DNA of 6,218 nucleotides, taken from the NCBI GenBank assembly GCA_050698755.1, contig JBOHCK010000347.1, positions 1 through 6,218 on the forward strand, in the 5' to 3' direction. Position numbers and translations under genes: made by a program. Each line of letters starts with the position of its first letter. The stretch's first letter is position 1. This stretch comes from Palsa-504 sp050698755 (GTDB taxonomy: Bacteria; Actinomycetota; Actinomycetes; Streptosporangiales; Streptosporangiaceae). The notes under the pieces were generated by a model, which was given only the letters and a program-made list of their open reading frames with translations, had not been told where the DNA came from and ran no database searches. Shown one piece after another: positions 1-5,597 of this stretch.

Positions 1-83
1 ACCGAGTCGACGCGCAGCTGCTGGGCAAGCTCACCGGCTAGGTTGAGATCAATGTCCGTCTTGGTGGCGGTTGGAGCAGCCAC
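1..83 (-). CDS. 5' end of a leftward gene, possibly transketolase (partial)
   Basis: Only 27 codons are inside the window; the rest lies beyond base 1. The GTG start at 83 is supported by a strong GGGAGG ribosome site five bases upstream on the minus strand. The peptide begins with an Ala/Thr-rich leader (VAAPTATKTD) and runs into an amphipathic helix ending LAQQLRVDS. That helix resembles the start of a class of actinobacterial transketolases, where an L..QLRVDSIR helix precedes the thiamine-diphosphate-binding region; a transketolase would move two-carbon units in the pentose phosphate pathway in the cytosol. The coding call rests on the start, the ribosome site and uninterrupted frame. The family call rests on about ten residues and is tentative. 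The gene diverges from the methyltransferase to its right, with a 188-base spacer in which I see no clear promoter. Confidence 0.5.
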   Translation of the reverse strand, partial: MAAPTATKTDIDLNLAGELAQQLRVDS

Positions 84-271
84 GAGCACCTCCCAGGCGT
101 GCGGTTCAGCGCGGATCGCGCCTACGCGCACGTACCCAAGCTAGGCCGTCTACACGCGTGATCCGCGGTCGGCGCCGGTCCAGTCGACGAGCACCATGCC
201 CGCTCGGTTCGAGGCGGGTGCACTAGGCTTGGGCGGACGGATGCTTCCCGCGTTAGAGAAGAAGGCACCTA

Positions 272-1114
272 GTGTCGGGTAACCGGGCAGACGGCGGACC
301 CTCCCTTGATGCGCAGGACGGGCAGGACGAGGGGCCAGTGCTCGACACCAGCGTTGCTCACCCAGCTCGCGTGTATGACTACTGGCTCGGCGGCAAGGAC
401 AATTTCGCGGCCGATCGGAGCGCGGCCGAAGCCCTCATCGCCGTTAGGCCGGCCATTGTCCGTGACATCAGGGCCAACCGCGCCTTCATGCGCCGCGCGG
501 TAGCGTACCTGGCCGCCGAGGGCGTACGGCAGTTTCTCGACATCGGCAGCGGCATTCCCACCAAGCCGAACCTGCACGAGGTGGTGCAGGAGATCGCCCA
601 GGACGCGCGGATCGTCTACGTGGACAACGACCCGGTCGTGCTGTCGCACGCTCGCGCCCTGCTGGCCAGCACCCCGGAGGGCGCGACCTCGTACATCCAG
701 GCGGACTTGCGCCACACCGGCGGAATCCTCCAGGCGGCGGCGCGGACGCTCGACTTCGCCCAGCCGACCGCCGTCAGCCTGGTGTCGATCCTGCAGCTCA
801 TCAGCGACGATCAAGATCCGTACGGGATCGTCGCGGAGCTCATGAGCAGCGTCACGCCCGGCAGCTACCTGGTGCTTACCCACCCGGCCAGCGACATTCA
901 CAGCGAACTCGTCGCCGAGAGCGCGCGGCGCTACAACGAGTCGGTCGTCACCCAGCTGACCCTGCGCACCTTCGACCAGGTCTCCAGATTCTTCGACGGC
1001 CTCGAGCTGGTCGAACCCGGCATCGTGCAGTGTCACAGATGGCATCCCGGACCGGGCGTTTCTACCGACGAATATGAGGTGGCAGGCTGGGGCGCAGTCG
1101 GCCGCAAGCCCTAG
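272..1114 (+). CDS. SAM-dependent methyltransferase, DUF574/SAV2177 type
   Basis: This is a 280-residue protein of the actinobacterial DUF574 (Methyltransf_19) family, predicted to be a cytosolic S-adenosylmethionine-dependent methyltransferase of unknown substrate. The hallmark N-terminal block HPARVYDYWLGGKDNF lies at residues 30-45. The SAM-binding motif I reads FLDIGSG at 88-94, and the acidic end of strand two is YVDNDPVV at 116-123, where the aspartate would contact the ribose of SAM. The C-terminus ends in the family-like segment EYEVAGWGAVGRKP. Length is normal for the family and no key block is missing. The GTG start at 272 has a purine-rich ribosome site (GAGAAGAAGG, 256-265) six bases upstream. 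The family is strongly expanded in Streptomyces and relatives, so neighbours give no hint of substrate. The stop codon lies next to the first repeat copy. The family assignment is firm; the reaction is inferred from the fold. Confidence 0.93.
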   Translation: MSGNRADGGPSLDAQDGQDEGPVLDTSVAHPARVYDYWLGGKDNFAADRSAAEALIAVRPAIVRDIRANRAFMRRAVAYLAAEGVRQFLDIGSGIPTKPNLHEVVQEIAQDARIVYVDNDPVVLSHARALLASTPEGATSYIQADLRHTGGILQAAARTLDFAQPTAVSLVSILQLISDDQDPYGIVAELMSSVTPGSYLVLTHPASDIHSELVAESARRYNESVVTQLTLRTFDQVSRFFDGLELVEPGIVQCHRWHPGPGVSTDEYEVAGWGAVGRKP

Positions 1115-1116
1115 TC

Positions 1117-1160
1117 AATCCTTTTTTGCCGAACGAGCGGTGGTGCCGCTCCGGGTACGT
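1117..1160 (+). repeat. Intergenic repeat, copy A (right half only)
   Basis: A T-run followed by CCGAACGAGCGGTGGTG and a CTCCGGG tail matches the right half of copies B, C and D. The left inverted arm is absent; the methyltransferase coding sequence ends where it would be expected. It differs from the consensus by G for C at the first base of the CCCGAACG core and by a change in the CCGTGG block. The T-run lies upstream of the arm, so this does not look like a rho-independent terminator. Confidence 0.65.
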
Positions 1161-1238
1161 CTGGGACCCGCCGACAGGCCCGCTGCGTCGCGGGCACTCG
1201 CACACCTATCAGCGACTGAAGAACTCCGGCCGCCCGAT

Positions 1239-1410
1239 GACCACCGGGTCCGCGAGTGCGGCACTGCGGACTGTGCGCTGCTGTTCGTGGACCGTTCCCG
1301 CCCGGGCAGGAGGCGCTGGTGTTCGGAGCGGGCCTGCGGGACGAAGGCGCGTTCCGCAGGCCTACCGGCGACGCCACGCGAAGGGCAACGACACTCAGGC
1401 GTTCCAGTAA
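1239..1410 (+). pseudogene. CGNR zinc-finger protein remnant, frameshifted
   Basis: In the frame beginning GAC at 1239 the translation contains a CGNR-type zinc finger: C-x4-C (first Cys codon 1257-1259), then LLFVDRSRPGRRRWCS and ACG. This closely follows the usual C-x4-C ... D.SR...RRWCS...CGNR pattern. The diagnostic CGNR tetrad is broken: the frame reads CGTK and then degenerates. The expected downstream arginine-rich helix appears in another frame as AYRRRHAKG and ends in TAA at 1408-1410, so an indel lies near 1345-1355. Upstream (about 1150-1240) that second frame also has strongly G/C-ending codons (including TGPLRRGHSHTYQRLKNSG), which suggests two offsetting frameshifts in an older coding segment. 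The N-terminal ABATE-type domain usual in such regulators is missing and there is no credible start. I infer a decayed transcriptional regulator. Confidence 0.7.
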
Positions 1411-1483
1411 CGACGCGCTTCATCACGATGGTCGAAGTGAGTCGCTGCACGCCGGGCAGGGCGGCGAGCGTCTCGTCCCGCAG
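1410..1483. repeat. 74-bp direct repeat, copy 1 (Lrp C-terminus)
   Basis: Aligned by eye with 4446-4519 it differs at two positions, A/G and T/C, within the segment GTCGAAGTGAGTCGCTGC. Both copies are in the same orientation. The outer boundaries are abrupt: similarity stops at the base before 1410 and after the CAG at 1481-1483. Confidence 0.85.
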
Positions 1484-1513
1484 CCTGCCGAACTCCCGGG
1501 CGTTATCGGCGCC
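1411..1513 (-). pseudogene. 3' remnant of an Lrp/AsnC-family regulator
   Basis: The minus strand encodes about 30 residues ending LRDETLAALPGVQRLTSTIV followed by MKRVV, the C-terminal strand and helix of the Lrp/AsnC ligand-binding (RAM) domain. No start and no upstream part of the domain exist: five codons upstream of the homologous segment is the TGA of the next leftward gene (1514-1516), in the same frame. Downstream the frame runs on with arginine/serine-rich, non-homologous sequence and has no family-like end. Bases 1410-1483 are nearly identical to 4446-4519 in the longer Lrp fragment, which points to duplication or recent gene conversion rather than independent decay of two old paralogs. 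Confidence 0.75.
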
Positions 1514-1879
1514 TCACTCCGTCCAGTCCAGCTGTGGCTCGGGGATGGCGAGCTGGCGGCCGTACGCCTGGGCGTCGGCGCGGCCAGCCTGGTCGCCCCG
1601 CGGGTAGCGGTAGATCCGGCCAGGGAACACCACGAAGCTCTCCGTGGGGGAGTGGAAGTCCACATACCAGCCGGGCTGATCAAGGACATCGGCGAAGGCC
1701 TCGGCGAGCTCGCGAGCTGTGGCTTCGGCGGCTTCGAAGTGCAGGACGGTCCAGACGTCGGGCTGGTCGGGCGTGGTGCCCTGGGCTCGGTATCTGCTGA
1801 TCTTGCGGACGGTCAGCTTCAGGCTGTCCAGGTTCGTCCCCACGCGGAGGCTTTCCATTATGAGGGTGCCCTCGATCAT
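1514..1879 (-). CDS. Conserved hypothetical protein, ~121 residues
   Basis: This compact acidic protein starts MIEGTLIMESLRVG and ends EPQLDWTE. I do not recognise a named domain. It has no signal peptide or membrane segment. The middle reads as a mixed alpha/beta fold: a basic strand (LKLTVRKISRYRA), a strand WTVLHFEA, an Ala-rich helix (ATARELAEAFADVL), then WYVDFHSPTESFVVFPGRIY, suggesting a beta-sheet surface. The pattern recalls small unannotated actinobacterial proteins found beside varied genes. I chose the ATG at 1879 because the EGTLIMESLR lead looks like part of the protein; the ATG at 1858 has a better-spaced GAGGG site and is a real alternative (114 residues). An in-frame GTG/ATG further upstream would translate through repeat B and was not used. 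The gene lies between decayed regulators and a repeat but shows no disruption itself. Confidence 0.75.
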   Translation of the reverse strand: MIEGTLIMESLRVGTNLDSLKLTVRKISRYRAQGTTPDQPDVWTVLHFEAAEATARELAEAFADVLDQPGWYVDFHSPTESFVVFPGRIYRYPRGDQAGRADAQAYGRQLAIPEPQLDWTE

Positions 1880-1951
1880 GAAGATCCCATTCCCTGCGCT
1901 CCAGGCGGAACACGCGCTGCCGCGAGACAGGCACGGCCCCGGGCCTCCTAT

Positions 1952-2012
1952 CACCGCCCGTTCGGGATTATTCCAAGCCTTTTTCCCGAACGAACCGTGG
2001 TGTCTCTCCCGG
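1952..2012 (+). repeat. Intergenic inverted repeat, copy B
   Basis: The left arm CACCGCCCGTTCGGGA (1952-1967) and the right arm TCCCGAACGAACCGTGGTG (1984-2002) share a perfect 9-bp inner stem, CGTTCGGGA / TCCCGAACG, plus partial outer pairing. The 16-base loop is AT-rich (TTATTCCAAGCCTTTT). A CTCTCCCGG tail follows the right arm, as in copy C. It lies upstream of the leftward hypothetical gene, within 75 bases of its start, so it could sit in that gene's promoter region. Confidence 0.85.
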
Positions 2013-2034
2013 TGACCCGCCACGAGCTCCGCGA

Positions 2035-2050
2035 CGTTTCCGCGGAAACG
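2035..2050. promoter_or_regulatory. Perfect 16-bp palindrome, candidate operator
   Basis: CGTTTCCGCGGAAACG is its own reverse complement over all 16 bases. It lies in the spacer between the leftward hypothetical gene and the rightward exported protein, about 190 bases upstream of the latter. A dimeric regulator could bind it, but no regulator is assigned and it is not repeated in the window. Confidence 0.4.
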
Positions 2051-2240
2051 CGCGCGTTGTTCTCGCGCCGCGCAACCTACGTCGGCCAACCTGGATCAGC
2101 CGCGTTCCTCCCACGCCCGGCACAGGGCGTTCGCTAGGGCTGGTGCTGCTTTCTTAGGCCGCGATAAGGAACTTCTTCGGCCGATCTGAGTCCCGCCTGG
2201 TTCTCTTGGGCGCAATCCACAAACCCCGAGGAGGATTCGC

Positions 2241-2645
2241 ATGCGCAACCGGAACAAGATGATCGCCGCCGCCGCAGCGGTCGCCGCGATTCTCGCCGCG
2301 GGCAGCGGCGCCGCGGTAGCGTCAACGTCAGGCGGCAAGCCCGGCGCCCCCGCAGCCACCGTGTCCGCCAGCAAGACACCGGGCGTCCCAACCGGTGGCG
2401 GGGGCCAGAAACCGCCCGGCCCGTCCGACAACGGGGGCCAGGCCGCGCTCGTGGCCGCGGTGGCCGCCGAACTGCACCTCAGCACGGCTCAGGTCAGCGC
2501 GGCGCTCCAGCCGCTTTTCGCTGCGGCGAGCCCAGTCGATACATCGTCGCTCATCGCGACGGCTGCCCGTTCACTCGGTGTCAGCACCCAGCAGTTGGGC
2601 GGCGCGCTCGTGCAAGCCAAGCAGAGCCTGGCCCCAGACAGCTGA
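2241..2645 (+). CDS. Small exported Ala/Gly/Pro-rich protein
   Basis: A 134-residue protein with a classical Sec signal: basic n-region MRNRNK, an Ala-rich hydrophobic core at about 7-24, and a likely cleavage site near AAVAS (24-28). The mature part has a disordered Gly/Pro/Ser/Thr linker (about 29-65, with PTGGGGQKPPGP). A helical C-terminal half follows, with two related helix-turn units: AAVAAELHLSTAQVSAALQ and ATAARSLGVSTQQLGGALV, both of the form A..L.(L/V)ST.Q....AL. No cysteines, catalytic motif or wall-anchor signal are visible, so it is probably released or loosely held at the cell surface. The start is very secure: GAGGAGG (2228-2234) lies six bases before the ATG. It is followed after 45 bases by the sensor/regulator fusion in the same direction, making co-regulation possible. 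Its function is unknown. Confidence 0.88.
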   Translation: MRNRNKMIAAAAAVAAILAAGSGAAVASTSGGKPGAPAATVSASKTPGVPTGGGGQKPPGPSDNGGQAALVAAVAAELHLSTAQVSAALQPLFAAASPVDTSSLIATAARSLGVSTQQLGGALVQAKQSLAPDS

Positions 2646-2678
2646 CGTTAGCCCGAACGCCGGTTCAGGAACGTGCGC

Positions 2679-2691
2679 GATACTGGCCGGG
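2679..2691 (+). promoter_or_regulatory. Candidate -10 box for leaderless response-regulator transcript
   Basis: GATACT at 2679-2684 resembles an actinobacterial -10 element and is followed six bases later by the GTG at 2691. That spacing would place the transcription start on the start codon itself. No ribosome site precedes 2691, which fits leaderless translation. No convincing -35 is visible. Confidence 0.4.
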
Positions 2692-4340
2692 TGCGGGTGC
2701 TGGTAGTCGACGATGACGAGGCGGTACGCGGCGCGCTGACCCACGCGCTGCGGCGCGACGGCTACGAGGTATCCACGGCGGCCGACGGCACCACCGCGCT
2801 GGCCACGCTGCTGCAGAACCGGCATGAGGCCGTTGTGCTCGACGTCCTCATGCCGGAGCCGAGCGGGCTCGAGGTGTGCCGCGCGATCAGGGCGCGCGGC
2901 GACGACACCCCGATCCTGATGCTGACCGCGCGAGACCTGGTTTCGGACCGGGTCGCCGGGCTGGACGCCGGCGCTGACGACTACCTGGCCAAGCCGTTCG
3001 CGCTGGAGGAACTGCGGGCGCGGCTGCGCGCGTTGCTGCGGCGCAGCGGCGCGGGCGCCGAGCTGCTCCGGTTCGCCGGTATCGAGCTGGATGTCGCGGC
3101 GCACCAGGTAAGTCGCCTCGGCGAACGGCTGCCGCTTACCAAGACCGAATTCGCGCTGCTCGAATTGTTCCTCCGCAACCCGGGCCGGGTGCTTTCCCGG
3201 ACCCAGATATTCGAATCGGTGTGGGGGTACGACTTCGGCCCGGAATCGAATGGACTGTGGGTCTATGTCAGCTATTTGCGGCGGAAGATGGGCCATCCCG
3301 GAGTGCTGGTCCGCGTCGCCCAGCCGGTGTCGGATGCGGCATTGACCCAGACGACGCTTGGCTGGCTGCTCGCCGCGCTCATACCGGCCGGAGCGATTGG
3401 CGCGGCGGTGGTGGCGCGGCTGGCCGCAGGCCGGGTGTTGCTCCCGGTGGGTCGGCTGACCGAAACCGTCGAGCGGATCAGGGCCACCGGCGACCTCAGC
3501 GCGCCGATCGAGACGCCGGGTCATGACGAGATCAGCCGGCTCGGACAGGCATTCGCCGCGATGACGGCCGAACTGGACAAATCGGCGGCCGCGCAGCGCC
3601 GGCTGGTCGCCGACGCCTCGCACGAGCTGCGCACCCCGCTCACCAGCCTGATCACCAACCTCGAACTGCTCGCTGAACGACCGGACGACCCCAGCACGCC
3701 TACGCTGGCCGCGTCCGCGCTGGCCGAAGCCGGCGAACTGCGCGTGCTCATCAACGACCTGGTCGAACTCGCGCGTGACGGGCCGACCCCGTCCCACATC
3801 GAAGACGTCCGGCTGGATCTGGTTGCCGAACGGGTGGCAGCGCGAGCCGTCAGCCGGGCGCCCGGGCTGCGGTACGAGCTCGAATGCCGGCCGACGCTGG
3901 TCCGCGGCGACCCGGACGCGCTGGAACGGGCGATCGGAAACCTGGTCGACAACGCGCTGAAATGGAGCCCGCCGGATGGCCGCATCCGCATCTCGGCAGC
4001 TGACGGGGCGGTCGAGGTCAGCGACGACGGGCCGGGAATTCCCGCGGACGACCTGCCGTACATCTTCGATCGCTTTTACCGGTCGGCAAAGGCGCGGGCG
4101 CTGTCCGGCTCGGGCCTCGGCCTCGCGATCGTGCGCAGGATCGCCGACATGCACGGCGGAACCGTCGAGGCAATTCCGCTGCAGCGAGGGGTGAAATTCC
4201 GCATCACCGTGCCAGAGATCGCCGTCGATCCGCCCACTGCGGACGGCATCGCAGGCGAGCCAGCCGGCGCGGGTCAACTACTCGCGCGGTGTTCTGTTCG
4301 TGGTGAGGAATCAGAGAACGCTGACCAGGGACGGCTTTAA
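2691..4340 (+). CDS. Fused OmpR-type response regulator and MprB-type histidine kinase
   Basis: This 549-residue protein joins two normally separate signalling proteins. Residues 1-118 are a receiver domain: acidic cluster VVDDDE, phospho-acceptor D51 in VVLDVLMP, T79 in LMLTAR, K101 in AKPF. Residues ~124-201 are an OmpR/PhoB winged-helix domain up to VYVSYLRRKMG; the final wing hairpin (usually ending HTVRGVGYVLR) is missing. At about residue 202 the sequence passes in frame into PGVLVRVAQPVSDAAL, like the distal end of an MprB-type sensor region. One hydrophobic segment (~223-247), a HAMP-like linker, an H-box with H311 in DASHELRTPL, an N-box around N421 (NLVDNALKW), and G-boxes DDGPGIP and GSGLGLAI follow. 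All phosphotransfer and ATP-binding residues are present. The kinase's first membrane helix and most of its sensor domain are absent. A ~45-residue unrelated tail follows the ATPase domain. I chose the GTG at 2691 because MRVLVVDD is the family's usual start; a GTG at 2673 is possible. The likely origin is an in-frame deletion across an adjacent regulator-kinase gene pair. Confidence 0.9.
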   Translation: MRVLVVDDDEAVRGALTHALRRDGYEVSTAADGTTALATLLQNRHEAVVLDVLMPEPSGLEVCRAIRARGDDTPILMLTARDLVSDRVAGLDAGADDYLAKPFALEELRARLRALLRRSGAGAELLRFAGIELDVAAHQVSRLGERLPLTKTEFALLELFLRNPGRVLSRTQIFESVWGYDFGPESNGLWVYVSYLRRKMGHPGVLVRVAQPVSDAALTQTTLGWLLAALIPAGAIGAAVVARLAAGRVLLPVGRLTETVERIRATGDLSAPIETPGHDEISRLGQAFAAMTAELDKSAAAQRRLVADASHELRTPLTSLITNLELLAERPDDPSTPTLAASALAEAGELRVLINDLVELARDGPTPSHIEDVRLDLVAERVAARAVSRAPGLRYELECRPTLVRGDPDALERAIGNLVDNALKWSPPDGRIRISAADGAVEVSDDGPGIPADDLPYIFDRFYRSAKARALSGSGLGLAIVRRIADMHGGTVEAIPLQRGVKFRITVPEIAVDPPTADGIAGEPAGAGQLLARCSVRGEESENADQGRL

Positions 4341-4369
4341 CTGTTCCCGTAGAATCGCGGCAGCGCGGA

Positions 4370-4711
4370 TCAGCGCTTCGCGCGCGGACGGGCGCGTCGC
4401 GGACCGGATCCGGCGGCGGCCGCGATGGCGAGCGGCCGGTCGTCGACGACGCGCTTCATCACGATGGTCGAGGTGAGCCGCTGCACGCCGGGCAGGGCGG
4501 CGAGCGTCTCGTCCCGCAGTGCCGCGTAGGCCGGGAGATCGGCGGCGGCCACGCGCAACAGGTAGTCGGGATCCCCGAACAGCCGCTCCGCGTGCCGGAC
4601 GCTGGGGATGGCCGCGAGCGCCGCCTCGAACTCGGTGATGGTGGCGGCGTCCTCGCGATCCATCGTGACGCTGACGAGGACCTCGAACCCCAGGCCGACC
4701 GCGGCCTGCAC
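4370..4711 (-). pseudogene. Lrp/AsnC ligand-binding domain lacking its HTH
   Basis: About 113 codons encode the RAM effector-binding domain of an Lrp/AsnC regulator: VGLGFEVLVSVTMDREDAAT, the helix FEAALAAIP, then HAERLFGDPDYLLRVA, LRDETLAALPGVQRL and TSTIVMKRVV. A normal family member is about 150 residues with an N-terminal helix-turn-helix; here the frame upstream of 4711 is open to a TGA at 4796-4798 but reads as non-homologous, Gly/Gln-rich sequence. The GTG at 4711 has no ribosome site. Stand-alone RAM proteins exist, so a functional effector-binding protein is possible, but abrupt loss of homology opposite a plus-strand fragment favours truncation. It converges on the fused kinase with a 29-base gap. 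Its 3' part contains copy 2 of the 74-bp repeat. Confidence 0.75.
4446..4519. repeat. 74-bp direct repeat, copy 2 (Lrp C-terminus)
   Basis: This matches 1410-1483 with two differences. It sits inside the longer Lrp fragment, coding for LRDETLAALPGVQRL to the MKRVV end, so this copy is the likelier parent. Confidence 0.85.
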
Positions 4712-4828
4712 GAGTCCGACCCGCGGCTGATCGTCCTGGGCTGGACCGGCGTCGCCGCCGGCCTGCTCATGCTCGCCCGCGCCACCCTGCCAGGCTCAGG
4801 CCGTGTAACCACCGCCCGTTCGGGATAA
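4712..4828 (+). pseudogene. Possible C-terminal fragment of a membrane protein
   Basis: On the plus strand an open stretch with high G/C at third positions reads ESDPRLIVLGWTGVAAGLLM, then LARATLPGSGRV, and runs into the left arm of repeat C, stopping at TAA 4826-4828. It contains one plausible membrane helix flanked by charged residues. No start codon or ribosome site is near it, and its left edge coincides with the point where the minus-strand Lrp homology is lost. I read this as a junction between two broken genes, but the fragment is too short to name and could be chance. Confidence 0.3.
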
Positions 4829-4873
4829 TTGAAGTTCTTTATTTCCCGAACGAGCCGTGGTGCTTCTCCCGGG
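4807..4873 (+). repeat. Intergenic inverted repeat, copy C (best-paired)
   Basis: Two 19-base arms, 4807-4825 and 4844-4862, pair at 16 of 19 positions (inner stem CGTTCGGGA / TCCCGAACG perfect) around an 18-base AT-rich loop, TAATTGAAGTTCTTTATT. The tail CTTCTCCCGGG follows the right arm. It sits just downstream of the PRC-barrel gene's 3' end, so it could act as a hairpin for transcripts from either side, though no T-run follows the stem in either direction. Confidence 0.88.
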
Positions 4874-4927
4874 TAGCCCCCAGCACCGCGGCCGCCATCG
4901 GCCCGTAGCCGGAAAGGTTGCGACCGT

Positions 4928-5518
4928 TCAGTCGACTGGCGGCAAGTCCTCTACCTGCTTCTTGGTCAGGTTGAGCCGGATCCCGTTCTCCATCCCGGTC
5001 ACCGCACTGACCGGGATGGCGACTTCCTTGCGTCCCCATAGATGCCCTTCTTGGAGCACCACGTGGGTCACCCGGTGGTCGCCCGGATCGACTAGGAAGC
5101 CCTGCACCCGCCCGATCTCACCGTCGAGGGCATGAACGTGCTCACCGGGACTGACGTCTGTTTCGCCCACCGGAACAGTCTCGGAGACCACGGTCATCAC
5201 CGGAGCTGGAATGCCCGTCGGTGCCATCATGCCGCCGGGCCCCAGGCCCATGGGAGCGCCTTGCACCGGTTCGATCTCCTCGGCGGGATCGAGCTGGTCG
5301 AACTCGGCCAGGGTGCATCGCAGCCTGATATCGCCGTCCGTGGCGTCGACCAGGTTGACGGGGACGAACCTGGCCGGCCCTAGCCGGTGCTTCGGCTCGA
5401 TGACAAGATGCGTGACCGTATCGGTGGCCGGATCGACGATGATGCGGCTCACCTTGCCGCACAAGCCATCAATACAGCTTGCCCTGGCCCCGATCGCGAA
5501 CTCCGTCTCATCTGCCAT
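4928..5518 (-). CDS. PRC-barrel protein with two barrel domains
   Basis: This is a 196-residue soluble protein with two PRC-barrel units, the small beta-barrels seen in photosynthetic reaction-centre H subunits and RimM. The first (about 6-75) contains IGARASCIDGLCGKVSRIIV, TVTHLVIEP and FVPVNLV. The second (about 120-190) repeats the pattern with VHALDGEIGRVQGFLVDP, RVTHVVLQEGHLWGRKEVAI and PVSAVTGM. A flexible Met/Gly/Pro-rich linker (GAPMGLGPGGMMAPTG) joins them. No signal peptide or membrane helix is seen, so it is probably cytosolic. Such proteins usually act as binding or assembly modules; its partner is unknown. The ATG at 5518 is preceded by an AAAGGAAG ribosome site. It is flanked by repeat copies C and D and lies in the same direction as the pyrophosphohydrolase upstream, with a 180-base gap. 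Confidence 0.9.
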   Translation of the reverse strand: MADETEFAIGARASCIDGLCGKVSRIIVDPATDTVTHLVIEPKHRLGPARFVPVNLVDATDGDIRLRCTLAEFDQLDPAEEIEPVQGAPMGLGPGGMMAPTGIPAPVMTVVSETVPVGETDVSPGEHVHALDGEIGRVQGFLVDPGDHRVTHVVLQEGHLWGRKEVAIPVSAVTGMENGIRLNLTKKQVEDLPPVD

Positions 5519-5597
5519 AGCTGCTTCCTTTACGTGTATCGCGGCTATCCCTCTGGCTAACCGTAGGGCCGCCCGGCCACAGCGGCTACGGGTATGT

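Noticed and set aside
181..205. Short minus-strand frame starting MVLVDWTGAD upstream of the transketolase-like gene
   Set aside because: It is only about 16 codons with no ribosome site and stops at once; probably chance.
269..1045. Long minus-strand frame opposite the methyltransferase
   Set aside because: It has low-complexity Arg/Val/Gly-rich composition and no motif; the plus strand has clear DUF574 blocks.
1880..2089. N-terminal extension of the leftward hypothetical protein
   Set aside because: The frame is open but would translate repeat B and Arg/Ser-rich sequence; starts at 1879 or 1858 fit the protein better.
2571..4277. A very long open frame on the minus strand opposite the sensor/regulator gene
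   Set aside because: Its translation is Arg/Gln/Gly-rich with no recognisable domain, while the plus strand encodes every conserved receiver and kinase motif. It is the usual antisense shadow of GC-rich coding DNA.
4807..4862. Copy C as a rho-independent terminator
   Set aside because: The stem is strong but neither strand has a T-run directly after it; the T-rich part is in the loop.
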